DNA of 64,000 bases from CAVTND01 sp963735955 (GTDB lineage Bacteria; Pseudomonadota; Gammaproteobacteria; Burkholderiales; Burkholderiaceae_F). Shown one piece after another: positions 44,991-53,972 of this stretch. Under the pieces are notes generated by a model. It was given only the letters and a program-made list of their open reading frames with translations, was not told where the DNA came from and did not search any database. The position numbers were made by a program, and so were the translations under genes. Location: positions 62,001 through 126,000 of the forward strand of contig CAVTND010000012.1 in assembly GCA_963735955.1 (NCBI GenBank), given 5' to 3'. The stretch's first letter is position 1; every line of letters starts with the position of its first letter.

Positions 44991-46808
44991 TTGAACACTG
45001 CCGACAAGGAAGCCGAGCTCGCCCAACTCGAAACCGAGCTGAAAGCGAATCTTGCCGCACCGGCCGCTGATACGCCGGCTTTTCTTGAGCAAGCCTCGCA
45101 GCGACTGCGCAGTATTCCGTTCAGGGTCGCGCCCGATCGACGGGTCGCCTGCCTGACCGAAATCGCCTGGCAGTATTACCACCACGGTCAGCGCCTGTTC
45201 AGCGCCGTCGAACCAATTGCACTCGCGGTGATGCTTGCTCGGCAGGAGGGGCTCAGACCGCTATTGCGCCGGGCGCTTTCCATTCAGGGCGCAGTGCTAG
45301 TCGCCACGAACAATCCGACCGACGCGCTGCGAAGTCTTCTGGAGGCACTCGATATCTCTCACGAGTTGAAGGACATCGTGGCAGTAACGGCGGCCTGGAA
45401 CAACATTGGATCCGCCTTCCACGAAGCCGCGCTGTTCAGCGATGCCCGGGCCTGTTTCGAACGCGCCGCTTCATTCAGCAGGGAAGCGCCTGATCACCCG
45501 GCAGCGCGGCAAATTCGATCGGCAGCACTGGCCAATGCGGCAATGTGCAGTCTGCAGTTGCTCGAATACGAACGTGGGATTGAGAGTGTTGCCCGGGCGA
45601 TCGAGGCGCTCGCGTCGCCTCGTACGCCAGAAGAGTTGGCGGCTCGTGTTCTCGCCGAAGCGACGTACACCCGACTCCTCGTGGGCCTTGATCGACCGAC
45701 TGAAGCGGCCGAACGCGCTAATGTGGCACGTGCGATGGCGCCCGAAGCACGGTCCCTGCGCGCCGACGTTGCCGCCTCCTGTTCAGTGGGCCTGGTCGAG
45801 GTCTACAACGGACAAGCCGATATCGGCATATCGCGCATGATGAGTGCATTGGAAAAGGCGCGCGTCATCCAGTCGTCGCTGCGCGAGGCCCTGCAGGCAC
45901 TGGTGCAGGCTTACGAACGGTCCGATCGACCAGACCGGGCGCTGTCGACCCATCGCGAATTGATCATGCTGATCCGAAAGGCGCAGCAGAACGCGATCCT
46001 GAAGTCGCAGGAACTTCATCTCGAGCGACTCGAGTTGCCGCATGTAAATCCCGAGGAGTACCTGAAGGAAAAGGATGACGAGTTGCGTGCGCGCATGGAG
46101 GCAGTAGTGCGCGGACCGAGCCCGGAGCAGATGCTCGAACAGCTTGCCCTGACGGTCGAAATGCGCGAAGAGACCAACGGCGAGCACGCCTTCCGCGTCG
46201 GCAAGCTGACTGCCATGTTGGCAAAGGTCTATGGTCTGGCTGAAGAGCAGTGCGGCGAGATCGAGAAGGCGGCGCGTCTGCACGATATCGGCAAGGTCGT
46301 CATCCCTGACACCGTGATCCGCAAGAAGAAGGCACTAAACGACGGTGAGTGGCAGATCATCCGTACCCATGCGCAAACGGGGGCCGAACTGATTGGCAAG
46401 TCGAGATTGCCATATGCGATGCTGGCCGAAGAGATCGCCCGCTATCACCATGAGCGCTGGGGTGGCGAGGGTTATCCGGAAGGTCTTTCGGGCGGTGCGA
46501 TACCGCTGGCAGCGCGCATGGTGGCGCTGGCCGACGCGTTTGATGCCCTGATCCATGAGCGTCCTTATCGGCGTTCGTTCACGATCGAGGAAGCGCTGGG
46601 CGAACTCGCGCGCGGGCGTGGCAAGCAGTTCGATCCCTACCTTACCGACCTCTTCATTCCGATGGTGCGCCAGTTTTACGAAGACAACGCGGACGCGGAC
46701 GAACAGCTTGCTGCCGAGGCCCGCGCAGCACCCTTCTCCGAAATGCGCCGCCGCGTCGAGGCGGAACTGGCGCGGGGCGTGGTCAGCAACAACAGCCGTT
46801 CGAGCTGA
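44991..46808 (+). CDS. TPR-HD-GYP protein, predicted cyclic-di-GMP phosphodiesterase
   Basis: A 605-residue cytoplasmic protein; the only good upstream start is the TTG at 44991. Residues about 35-390 are helical repeats of TPR type, e.g. AWNNIGSAFHEAALFSDARACFERAASF and ALANAAMCSLQLLEYERGIESVARAIEAL. The C-terminal HD-GYP domain is complete: His431-Asp432 in RLHDIGKVVIPD, THAQTG, the HHERWGG histidines and Gly-Tyr-Pro at 494-496. HD-GYP enzymes hydrolyse cyclic-di-GMP. No membrane segment or receiver domain is seen, so the TPR part is the likely input. TPR domains bind short peptides in Gram-positive Rap/PlcR systems. The divergent hexapeptide precursor makes a similar role plausible here, as inference. 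Confidence 0.9.
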   Translation: MNTADKEAELAQLETELKANLAAPAADTPAFLEQASQRLRSIPFRVAPDRRVACLTEIAWQYYHHGQRLFSAVEPIALAVMLARQEGLRPLLRRALSIQGAVLVATNNPTDALRSLLEALDISHELKDIVAVTAAWNNIGSAFHEAALFSDARACFERAASFSREAPDHPAARQIRSAALANAAMCSLQLLEYERGIESVARAIEALASPRTPEELAARVLAEATYTRLLVGLDRPTEAAERANVARAMAPEARSLRADVAASCSVGLVEVYNGQADIGISRMMSALEKARVIQSSLREALQALVQAYERSDRPDRALSTHRELIMLIRKAQQNAILKSQELHLERLELPHVNPEEYLKEKDDELRARMEAVVRGPSPEQMLEQLALTVEMREETNGEHAFRVGKLTAMLAKVYGLAEEQCGEIEKAARLHDIGKVVIPDTVIRKKKALNDGEWQIIRTHAQTGAELIGKSRLPYAMLAEEIARYHHERWGGEGYPEGLSGGAIPLAARMVALADAFDALIHERPYRRSFTIEEALGELARGRGKQFDPYLTDLFIPMVRQFYEDNADADEQLAAEARAAPFSEMRRRVEAELARGVVSNNSRSS

Positions 46809-46909
46809 GAAGCATCACCTTGCCTTGAGCCGGTTACGGCTCGCTTCGGGCGCGCTACGCTCCCGGCCTGTCGTTGCAATGCAATCCCTATCGAAGGAAT
46901 CCAAACGCC

Positions 46910-48241
46910 ATGAAGATCGCCATGGTCGGCACCGGCTACGTCGGGCTGGTTTCTGCAGCCTGCTTTGCCGATGTCGGCAACACCGTGACCTGCATCGATG
47001 TTGACGAGGTCAAGCTCGCTTTGCTGAATGCGGGCGGTATCCCGATCCACGAGCCCGGGCTCGATGAAGTGGTCGCGCGCAATCGCGCGGCTGGACGTAT
47101 CACATTTACCTCGGACTATGCTGCGGCAGTGTCCGACGCGGAGGTGGTCTTCATCGCGGTCGGCACGCCGCCGCGCGAAGACGGTTCGGCCGACCTGCTG
47201 CATGTGCTCGCCGCCGCGCACGCAGTCGGGCGCACGATCGGACGACACGCGGTCGTGGTCGTGAAGTCGACCGTGCCGGTCGGCACCTGCGACAAGGTAC
47301 GCGCGGTGCTGGACGAGGAGCTGGCTCGGCGCGGGGTCGATTGGCGTATTGCAGTCGCGTCGAATCCGGAATTCCTGAAGGAAGGCGCTGCGCTGGATGA
47401 CTTTCGCCGGCCCGACCGCATTGTGGTCGGCACGGATGATGCGCGTGCATTTCGTCTGCTGCGGGCACTGTATGCGCCGTACAACCGACAGCAGGATCGC
47501 ATGATCGAAATGGATACGCGCTCCTCGGAATTCACCAAGTACGCGGCCAACGCCATGCTGGCGGCGCGTATTTCTCTGATGAATGAGCTCGCGCGCGTGG
47601 CAGAGTGCGTCGGCGCGGATATCGAATTCGTTCGGCGCGGCGTCGGCTCCGATCCGCGCATCGGTCCGAATTTTCTCTATGCCGGCGTTGGCTACGGTGG
47701 CTCCTGCTTTCCGAAGGACGTGCGTGCGCTCGTGAACATGGCACACACCGCCGGCGCCAGTGCAGACATACTGACCAGCGTTCAGCAAGTCAATGAAGCG
47801 CAGAAGAAGCTGCTGGGCACCAAGATCGCCCGTTTCTACGGCGGAGCCCTGCGTGGCCGCACTCTGGCGGTCTGGGGCTTGGCGTTCAAGCCCAATACCG
47901 ACGATTTGCGCGAAGCCCCGAGCCTGGCACTGATCCGTGAATTGCTGGCGGCCGGCGCTCGGGTGCGCGCTTACGATCCGATTGCGACCGAAGGTGCCCG
48001 GCGCGAGTTTGCGTCCGACGCTGCGATCGAATTCATGCCTAGCGCGCGTGCGGCCTGCGAGGGCGCCGGAGCGCTGGTGCTCGTGACCGAGTGGCTCGAA
48101 TTCCGCTCACCTGATTTTCGCTGGCTCGCTTCGACCCTCGCCGATCGCGTCATCTTTGATGGTCGCAACCTGTACGAGCCTTCGTTTGTCGAGGAATGTG
48201 GCCTGAAGTATTACGGCATCGGACGCGGTCGTGCGTCCTGA
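46910..48241 (+). CDS. ugd: UDP-glucose 6-dehydrogenase
   Basis: A 443-residue protein from the ATG at 46910 (GAAGGAAT upstream). The NAD motif MKIAMVGTGYVGLVSAACFADVG, SNPEFLKEGAALDDF, the central helix NAMLAARISLMNELA and the catalytic cysteine in GVGYGGSCFPKD define the family. KPNTDDLREAPSL begins the UDP-binding domain. It oxidises UDP-glucose to UDP-glucuronate for capsule, exopolysaccharide or lipid A modification. It stands alone, 101 bases after the HD-GYP gene. Confidence 0.97.
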   Translation: MKIAMVGTGYVGLVSAACFADVGNTVTCIDVDEVKLALLNAGGIPIHEPGLDEVVARNRAAGRITFTSDYAAAVSDAEVVFIAVGTPPREDGSADLLHVLAAAHAVGRTIGRHAVVVVKSTVPVGTCDKVRAVLDEELARRGVDWRIAVASNPEFLKEGAALDDFRRPDRIVVGTDDARAFRLLRALYAPYNRQQDRMIEMDTRSSEFTKYAANAMLAARISLMNELARVAECVGADIEFVRRGVGSDPRIGPNFLYAGVGYGGSCFPKDVRALVNMAHTAGASADILTSVQQVNEAQKKLLGTKIARFYGGALRGRTLAVWGLAFKPNTDDLREAPSLALIRELLAAGARVRAYDPIATEGARREFASDAAIEFMPSARAACEGAGALVLVTEWLEFRSPDFRWLASTLADRVIFDGRNLYEPSFVEECGLKYYGIGRGRAS

Positions 48242-48256
48242 GTGACACGGGCAGAT

Positions 48257-48742
48257 TCAACCAAGCCGCCCCTGTTCCGCGAGTTCGCGAATGCGCACAA
48301 CGGTATCAAGATCGGCGCTGGCGTAAGCCTGCTCGCGCAGCGCACGCGTGACTTCATCTAGCAAGTGCTCCTCGTCGACCGCGCCTCCGAGTTCATAGAC
48401 AAAGCGCAGGTATAGCTGCTCCGGCGCCGGCTCCTCGATCGTGATGCTCATCCGGCTGGCGGGCCAGCTTGCGCCGGCTTCCGTGTTGATCTCACTATGC
48501 GAAGGCGCGACCAGCCGCACGCTGTCCTGCACCTTGAAGCTGCCGAAGTCGAGCGTGCGGGCGAGCACGATTACGTCGCCGCTTTCTTCACGTGCGGCAA
48601 TGGTTGCGTGCTCGAGTCCGAGTACGAACTGAACGGGATCTTCGGCGCGCAGCACCAGTCCGCGCCACAGCTGCGCGCGCGATACTTCGCTGATCAGCGG
48701 CATCAGCGGATCGTTGATCTCGACCAGGTGTTCGAAGCGCAT
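48257..48742 (-). CDS. DUF1857/AtaL-like SRPBCC protein
   Basis: A 161-residue protein from the ATG at 48742 (a TTG at 48763 is in frame). It begins MRFEHLVEINDPLMPLISEVSRAQLWRGLVLRAEDPVQFVLGLEHA, the opening of the AtaL-like DUF1857 family with an SRPBCC-type cavity fold, and ends in a helix (VDEEHLLDEVTRALREQAYASADLDTV). Function unknown. It follows queC on the same strand with a 55-base gap. Confidence 0.8.
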   Translation of the reverse strand: MRFEHLVEINDPLMPLISEVSRAQLWRGLVLRAEDPVQFVLGLEHATIAAREESGDVIVLARTLDFGSFKVQDSVRLVAPSHSEINTEAGASWPASRMSITIEEPAPEQLYLRFVYELGGAVDEEHLLDEVTRALREQAYASADLDTVVRIRELAEQGRLG

Positions 48743-48797
48743 CGATGCGATCGTCACTTGCAAGGGGGAGCAAGCCGGTGCAGCGGCTCAAGTCGCC

Positions 48798-49544
48798 TCA
48801 GTCGTTGTCTGCGGTTGGGCTCCTTGCCGCGGCGGAGCCGGCTTCCTTCCAGCGCTGCCAACCTGAGCCGCGCAGGGCGCACGCCGGGCATTGTCCGCAC
48901 CCGACACCCCAGTCGTGAGCAGTGCTGCGGTCGCCGAGGTAGCAACTGTGGGTTTCGCGCCGAATCAGATTGACCAGGTCATCGCCACCGAGGTCGTGCG
49001 CCAGTTGCCAGGTCTTCGCCTTGTCGAGCCACATCAGCGGGGTTTCGATCGTGAAGCGCTGGTCCATTCCAAGCGAGAGCGCGACCTGCAAGGCTTTCAG
49101 AGTGTCGTCACGGCAGTCGGGATATCCCGAGTAATCCGTTTCACACATGCCGCCGACCAGCACGGGAATATCGCGCCGATAGGCGACTGCGGCGGCATAG
49201 ATGAAGAACAGGAGGTTGCGTCCCGGAACAAACGTGTTCGGCAGCCCCTTGGTGCCGAGACGGATCTCGACGGCCTGGGTCAATGAAGTGTCTGATAGTG
49301 CTGCCAGCTCGCGCATCGTGACCAGCCGATCAGATCCGAGATGCGCGCGCCAGGCGGGGAAGCGCGCGCGCAGCTCTGCCAGTATGCGAGGCCGAACTTC
49401 GAGCTCGACGGCGTGGCGCTGCCCGTAGTCAAAGCCGATGGTTTCGACGTGTGGATAGCGCGCCAGGGCCCACGCCACGCAGGTCGTGGAGTCCTGACCG
49501 CCCGAAAACAGGACCAATGCCCTCTCGTGCAAGCGACCGTGCAT
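48798..49544 (-). CDS. queC: 7-cyano-7-deazaguanine synthase QueC
   Basis: A 248-residue ATP-dependent enzyme of queuosine biosynthesis that turns carboxy-deazaguanine into preQ0. It has the PP-loop LVLFSGGQDSTTCVAWAL, DYGQRHAVEL, PGRNLLFFIYAAAVAYRRDI, GGMCETDYSGYPDCR, and the C-terminal zinc-binding cysteines in SCYLGDR ... GVGCGQCPACALR. Length is normal. No other queuosine gene is adjacent. Confidence 0.96.
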   Translation of the reverse strand: MHGRLHERALVLFSGGQDSTTCVAWALARYPHVETIGFDYGQRHAVELEVRPRILAELRARFPAWRAHLGSDRLVTMRELAALSDTSLTQAVEIRLGTKGLPNTFVPGRNLLFFIYAAAVAYRRDIPVLVGGMCETDYSGYPDCRDDTLKALQVALSLGMDQRFTIETPLMWLDKAKTWQLAHDLGGDDLVNLIRRETHSCYLGDRSTAHDWGVGCGQCPACALRGSGWQRWKEAGSAAARSPTADND

Positions 49545-49667
49545 GCAAGAAGTGTAGGGTCACTCTGTTTCGGCAAGCGGAATCAAACGCTTGGCACGTG
49601 GCCGAGGTTTAACCCCTTCCGGCCAATCGGCGCGTTTACAGCTTCGTCCTCACCCTGGAGAACGACG

Positions 49668-50522
49668 ATGCTGCTGCGCTTTCTTCCCGCTGCCCTCACG
49701 GTGGCAACCGCTGTCGCCGGCCTGAGCCTGGCGATGCCCGCCCGGGCCATCGGCTCGCTGATCGATGTACAAGTCATGGACCGCGGCAGCGGCGAAACGC
49801 TGCCGGTCTACTGGCACAACGGCCGCTGGTGGGTGCCGGGGAAACCCGGCGCCCGTTATGCAGTTGCCCTGAACAATCGATCCGGCGAACGTGCGCTCAC
49901 CGTGATCTCGATCGACGGCGTCAATGTCGTATCGGGCGAGACTGCCGCGACTGATCAGGGTGGTTATGTTCTGTCACCCAACCAGTTCACTCAGATCACC
50001 GGCTGGCGCAAGAATCTCTCGCGCGTGGCGGCGTTTGAATTCACATCACTCGCCGACTCATACGCGGCGCGCACGGGACGGCCTGACAACGTCGGAGTGA
50101 TCGGGGTGGCGGTATTTCGCGAGAAACCGAAGTCTGCAGCAGTGCCACCGGTCACACGCTCCGATGCGCCAGCGCGTGATGCCAGCGGAGCAAGTTCGGG
50201 CGCCCCGGCGCCGAGCGCCAAGTCGAGCGCTGACGAAGCGAGTTCAGCATCTGCCGATAGCCGACAGCGCGAGCAGGTTGCCGGTGCGCGAAGTGAGCCG
50301 CGTACCGAGTCCCGCATCGGCACTGGTCACGGTTCGATCGAGCGCTCGCCGTCGAGTTATACCGAGTTCGAACGCGCACAGGCCACGCCGAACGAAACCA
50401 TCACGATCTACTACGACAGCCATGCCAACCTGGTTGCGATGGGCGTGATCCCGACGCCGCGCCATGCACCGAACCCGTTCCCGGCCACGGCCGGCTTCGT
50501 GCCTGACCCGCCGCGGCGTTGA
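49668..50522 (+). CDS. exported low-complexity protein of unknown function
   Basis: A 284-residue protein from the ATG at 49668 (CTGGAGAAC upstream). A signal peptide ends near AMPARA. The first domain (SLIDVQVMDRGSGETLPVYWHNGRWWVPGKPGARYAVALNNRSGERALTVISIDGVNVVSG) looks like a compact beta domain. Then comes a long Ala/Ser/Pro/Arg-rich linker (about residues 155-235) and a short conserved-looking end (NETITIYYDSHANLVAMGVIP). I do not recognise the function. It precedes the sigma-factor gene by 125 bases on the same strand. Confidence 0.75.
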   Translation: MLLRFLPAALTVATAVAGLSLAMPARAIGSLIDVQVMDRGSGETLPVYWHNGRWWVPGKPGARYAVALNNRSGERALTVISIDGVNVVSGETAATDQGGYVLSPNQFTQITGWRKNLSRVAAFEFTSLADSYAARTGRPDNVGVIGVAVFREKPKSAAVPPVTRSDAPARDASGASSGAPAPSAKSSADEASSASADSRQREQVAGARSEPRTESRIGTGHGSIERSPSSYTEFERAQATPNETITIYYDSHANLVAMGVIPTPRHAPNPFPATAGFVPDPPRR

Positions 50523-50647
50523 AGCTCGCGGCGCGGGCGACGGCGAATGGCGCTTCGTGGCTCATTCGCGATGCGCGCGGTCCCTCCGTGAGGGAAGTCG
50601 TCCGCCTTCGGACGGCGGTACGGTGGGCTGGGGCACAATGCCCGCCG

Positions 50648-51214
50648 ATGAGCGATGCAAGCGACGAAGAGTTGCTCGCGGCCTATGCTGCAGGAGACGC
50701 GCGGGCCTTCGGCGAACTTTACGACCGCCACGAACGGCCAGTGTTTCGCTACTTCCTGCGCCAGGGCATAGCGTCTGCCAGCGCCGACGATCTGATGCAG
50801 GAGACCTGGTTCGCTGTCATCAAGCATGCAGCCAGCTTCGAGCCGCGCGCCAAGTTCTCGACCTGGCTCTATACGGTGGCGCACAGCAAGCTGGTCGATC
50901 ACTGGCGCAGCCGCGATCCGGCGGTGTCCCTCGACGAGGCGGCCAATGATCCTGATGAAGGCGGTATCGAAGTGGAGGCCGGCGATGCGCATCGCCCCGA
51001 TGTACAGGTCATGTCACGGGCCGAGGCGCGCGCGTTTCTGGCCGCGGTCGAGCGCTTGCCAGTGGTGCAGCGTGAGGCGTTCCTGCTGCAGGTCGAGGCT
51101 GACCTGTCCCTCGATGAAATCGCGCAGATGACCGGTGTGGGACAGGAAACGGTCAAGAGTCGTTTGCGCTACGCGATGAGCAAACTGCGATCGGCAATGG
51201 AGGCCTGGCAATGA
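50648..51214 (+). CDS. ECF-type RNA polymerase sigma factor
   Basis: A 188-residue sigma-70-family protein from the ATG at 50648. Region 2 is FGELYDRHERPVFRYFLRQGIASASADDLMQETWFAVIKHAASFEPRAKFSTWLYTVAHSKLVDHWR. Region 4 is LPVVQREAFLLQVEADLSLDEIAQMTGVGQETVKSRLRYAMSKLR. An acidic linker joins them. Its stop overlaps a tiny gene-like frame by 4 nt, which in turn overlaps the anti-sigma-like gene, suggesting one translationally coupled operon. Target promoters are unknown. Confidence 0.93.
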   Translation: MSDASDEELLAAYAAGDARAFGELYDRHERPVFRYFLRQGIASASADDLMQETWFAVIKHAASFEPRAKFSTWLYTVAHSKLVDHWRSRDPAVSLDEAANDPDEGGIEVEAGDAHRPDVQVMSRAEARAFLAAVERLPVVQREAFLLQVEADLSLDEIAQMTGVGQETVKSRLRYAMSKLRSAMEAWQ

Positions 51215-51321
51215 GTCGCTCAATGCGCCGTCAGCGGGCTGAAACATCTGGCCTGCGCGGGATCTTCGAGCGTGTGCCGGGACGATCAATGGCGGGTCGA
51301 ATTGGCACGGGCCTCAAATGA
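51211..51321 (+). CDS. possible 36-residue gene bridging sigma and anti-sigma-like genes
   Basis: A 36-codon frame that starts in the sigma factor's stop (ATGA) and ends in the next gene's start (ATGA). The product is basic (MSRSMRRQRAETSGL ...) with no recognisable domain. Double 4-nt overlap is typical of real coupled genes, but the frame is short, so it may be only a translational bridge for reinitiation. Confidence 0.35.
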   Translation: MSRSMRRQRAETSGLRGIFERVPGRSMAGRIGTGLK

Positions 51322-52337
51322 GCGATCCGCACGACGAGCTCCCGGAAGACGCAGCAGCGAAGCGTTATCGCTCCGCGGTTGAAACGGTCGACGAACGTCC
51401 GTCGGCTGCCACGCGTGCAGCAATTCTGGCCGCGGCCGCCCGTCAGGTCGGGGCGCAACCGCGGGCAGCGAATGCCTTGCCGGGGCACCGGGTGCGTCGG
51501 CGTTGGCCGCTCGCGGCGGCAGCTGCCGTGATGCTGTCAACGCTGGCGGTGTTGCTGGCCGTACGCACCGAGCGCGAGATGCCGAGCTTCACCGAGCCGT
51601 CGCCGGACTCGTCAAATCGCGTAACTCAGGAAATTGCGCCGCCCGCACCACCGCCCATCGCTGCGCCCGCAGCGAGCGGCGCGATGCGCGATCTCGCGCC
51701 CTCGGCGGAAGCAGAAAGGGCAGGCAAGCCTGAAACGCCAGCGGCCCGGCGCGCTGCGACGGCCGAGCGAGGCGTCGATGATGCCCGCAGTCCCATGGCC
51801 AATCGTTCAGCCTCCGAAGACGCGGCATCCGATCGCTCAAAACAGATTCATGCCGGAACTGAGCGTTCGAACGCGGGGAGCACGGAGCGCCCGACACCCG
51901 ACGCGGTCGATGCACAATCCAAACTCGCCAAGGAGACAGGCTCGGCGTCGGCGCCGGCACCGGCGCAAAAGGCGACCCAGGCCGCTGCCTCGGGTGCACG
52001 CGAACAACTGCCCAGGAGCGAAGCGGCCGTACCCGCCCCGGCGCTCGGCAGTGCAGCCGGTAGCGCTCCCCGTGAAAGTGACGCTGCGATGCGCCGCGAC
52101 GAAAGCGCGCGGCAGCGAGCCGTCGACGCCCCTGCAGCAGCCGCACCCATGAAACCCGCCGCCGGCGGTGTGGAAGGCAAGGTGGAACTGTCTGCCGCCG
52201 AGTGGTTGAAGAAGATCATTGATCTTCGCGCCCAGGGCCGCGATGAGGAAGCCGATCGGGAATTGAGGAAGTTCAAGGAACGCTATCCGGAAATCGTGCC
52301 ACCCGCTGAGGCACTTTCCAAGTCGGCGACACGCTAG
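51318..52337 (+). CDS. anti-sigma-like single-pass membrane protein
   Basis: A 339-residue protein. The N-terminal about 60 residues are cytoplasmic and helical (AKRYRSAVETVDERPSAATRAAILAAAARQ). One transmembrane helix follows (RRRWPLAAAAAVMLSTLAVLLAV). A long Ala/Pro/Ser-rich periplasmic linker (about residues 90-280) leads to a conserved C-terminal helix pair (SAAEWLKKIIDLRAQGRDEEADRELRKFKERYPE). Topology and position directly after an ECF sigma factor suggest an anti-sigma or sigma-associated regulator; there is no clear zinc anti-sigma motif. It ends 4 bases into the convergent exonuclease gene. Confidence 0.75.
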   Translation: MSDPHDELPEDAAAKRYRSAVETVDERPSAATRAAILAAAARQVGAQPRAANALPGHRVRRRWPLAAAAAVMLSTLAVLLAVRTEREMPSFTEPSPDSSNRVTQEIAPPAPPPIAAPAASGAMRDLAPSAEAERAGKPETPAARRAATAERGVDDARSPMANRSASEDAASDRSKQIHAGTERSNAGSTERPTPDAVDAQSKLAKETGSASAPAPAQKATQAAASGAREQLPRSEAAVPAPALGSAAGSAPRESDAAMRRDESARQRAVDAPAAAAPMKPAAGGVEGKVELSAAEWLKKIIDLRAQGRDEEADRELRKFKERYPEIVPPAEALSKSATR

Positions 52338-53842
52338 CCACTCGCTCCCATATCCGACGATTCGAGTCGGTCGGTTGCGCCAGTCACGATTGGAGCATTT
52401 GATCGGACAGCGCCCGTTTCCTCAAGCGTGACGACTTCGAGCGCCCATCGTGGCTCGGCTCCGAGAGCCTGGACCGCGAGTCGCGCGGCGTCGGGCTCAA
52501 AGCTGCGGGCTGAGAGCCCAGCCATTTCCTGGGCCGCACCAAGACTGCGCGCGGTGCCGAGCCAGCACCAGCGATCAAACACGTGGAACTGTTCCTGATA
52601 GCGATCCGCGTTGCGCTCGACCAGAGCGATCGCGCCAGCGTAGGGCCAGGGCGGCAACGCGAACGGCGCGAGCAGCTCGGTCAAGCGCGCCCTGTGCTGT
52701 TCGATAGATTCCTGGCCGACGCAAGCGCCCTTGCAGCGGTGCAGCTGAAAACTGAAGCAAGGGCCATCGTTTTCAGACTTCGCGCGTCTTTCGAGCCCCA
52801 TTGTGCGCAGGCACAGGCCATGCCCGGCTGCGAGCTCCACCAGGAAATGCCGTGTTGCGGTGCGCGAACCAAACGGCCCGTAGTACTGGCCCGGCGCTTC
52901 GGGGCTGAAATCTGCGCAGCGTATGAAGCGGGGGCGCCTCGTTTCATCCAAGTGCATCATGACCTGGTTGAGTTTGCGGCGCAGCGCCAGGTTGTGTGCG
53001 GGCAGGCGCGTCTTGATCAGTTCAGATTCGCGCAGCAGCGCGCCGAGTTCGCCGGCGGTCTCTTCCCATTCGAGGCGGTGCACTTCCTGCGAAAGGCGCA
53101 ATTCGCGCGCGGCGCGATGGTCGGCGTTGAAGTGGCCGGCAACCCTGGCACGCAGATCGACACTCTTTCCGACGTAGATTGGATGTTCATTGAGGCCGTA
53201 GAAGAGATACACGCCAGGCGCGTTGGGCAAGGCATCGAGCGCGTCCGGGGCGAGATGCGCGGGCAGGCTCGGGCGCTTGAGCAGGGTCGCCAGCGCGAGC
53301 TCCAGTTCCGCCGGCGGGTGCCTGTCGGCGAGTTTCTGCAGGAAACGCCAGAGCACGCGCGCATCACCTAGGGCGCGGTGGCGGTCCTCGGCCGGTAGCC
53401 CGAATCGTTCGATGATGGCGTCGAGCGAGTGCGGTGCGCGATCCGGGTACAGAAAGCGGCTAAGTCGCACGGTGCACAGGGTTCTGACGTTGAAGGCGAG
53501 GTCGACGCGCGCAAACTCGGCGCGCAGGAAGCCATAATCGAACCGGGCGTTGTGAGCGATGAATACCGCCCCGTCGAGACGGTCATAGATGTCCTGTGCC
53601 AGTTCGGCGAAGGGCGGCGCGGCGCGCACCATCTCGTTGGTGATGCCGGTCAGCCACTGAATCTCGGCCGGGATCGGCACGCCGGGATTGACCAGCGTTG
53701 ACCACTCGGTGACCCGGGTGTCTTCGCCGTCAAAGTCGACCGCGACAATGCCGACCTCGGTTACGCGCGCCCGTTCCGGGCTGGTTCCGGTGGTTTCGAC
53801 GTCGACAAAACTCAGGCGCGGAGCGAAGGCAGGCAGGCTCAT
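52334..53842 (-). CDS. DEDDh exonuclease fused to GIY-YIG nuclease domain
   Basis: A 502-residue fusion from the ATG at 53842. Residues about 8-175 are a DnaQ-type 3'-5' exonuclease: FVDVETTGTSP (DxE), AVFIAHNARFDYGFL, and HRALGDARVLW (H-x4-D). From about residue 205 comes a GIY-YIG nuclease domain, PGVYLFYGLNEHPIYVGKSVDLRARVAGHF, followed by a UvrC/Cho-like helical region with a cysteine cluster (CFSFQLHRCKGACVG). This architecture occurs in proteobacterial DNA repair proteins related to Cho. It likely trims and incises damaged DNA. Confidence 0.93.
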   Translation of the reverse strand: MSLPAFAPRLSFVDVETTGTSPERARVTEVGIVAVDFDGEDTRVTEWSTLVNPGVPIPAEIQWLTGITNEMVRAAPPFAELAQDIYDRLDGAVFIAHNARFDYGFLRAEFARVDLAFNVRTLCTVRLSRFLYPDRAPHSLDAIIERFGLPAEDRHRALGDARVLWRFLQKLADRHPPAELELALATLLKRPSLPAHLAPDALDALPNAPGVYLFYGLNEHPIYVGKSVDLRARVAGHFNADHRAARELRLSQEVHRLEWEETAGELGALLRESELIKTRLPAHNLALRRKLNQVMMHLDETRRPRFIRCADFSPEAPGQYYGPFGSRTATRHFLVELAAGHGLCLRTMGLERRAKSENDGPCFSFQLHRCKGACVGQESIEQHRARLTELLAPFALPPWPYAGAIALVERNADRYQEQFHVFDRWCWLGTARSLGAAQEMAGLSARSFEPDAARLAVQALGAEPRWALEVVTLEETGAVRSNAPIVTGATDRLESSDMGASG

Positions 53843-53972
53843 GGAGGTCGATTCTGCACGGCGATTATCGGCCACGCCCTCGTCGCCCAGCGCAGGCATA
53901 CTGGCGAGCTCAGAAGAGCCGTGCGAAACCCGGGACCGGGTGGACAAGCCGCGGCCACAAAGGAGAGCTTTG

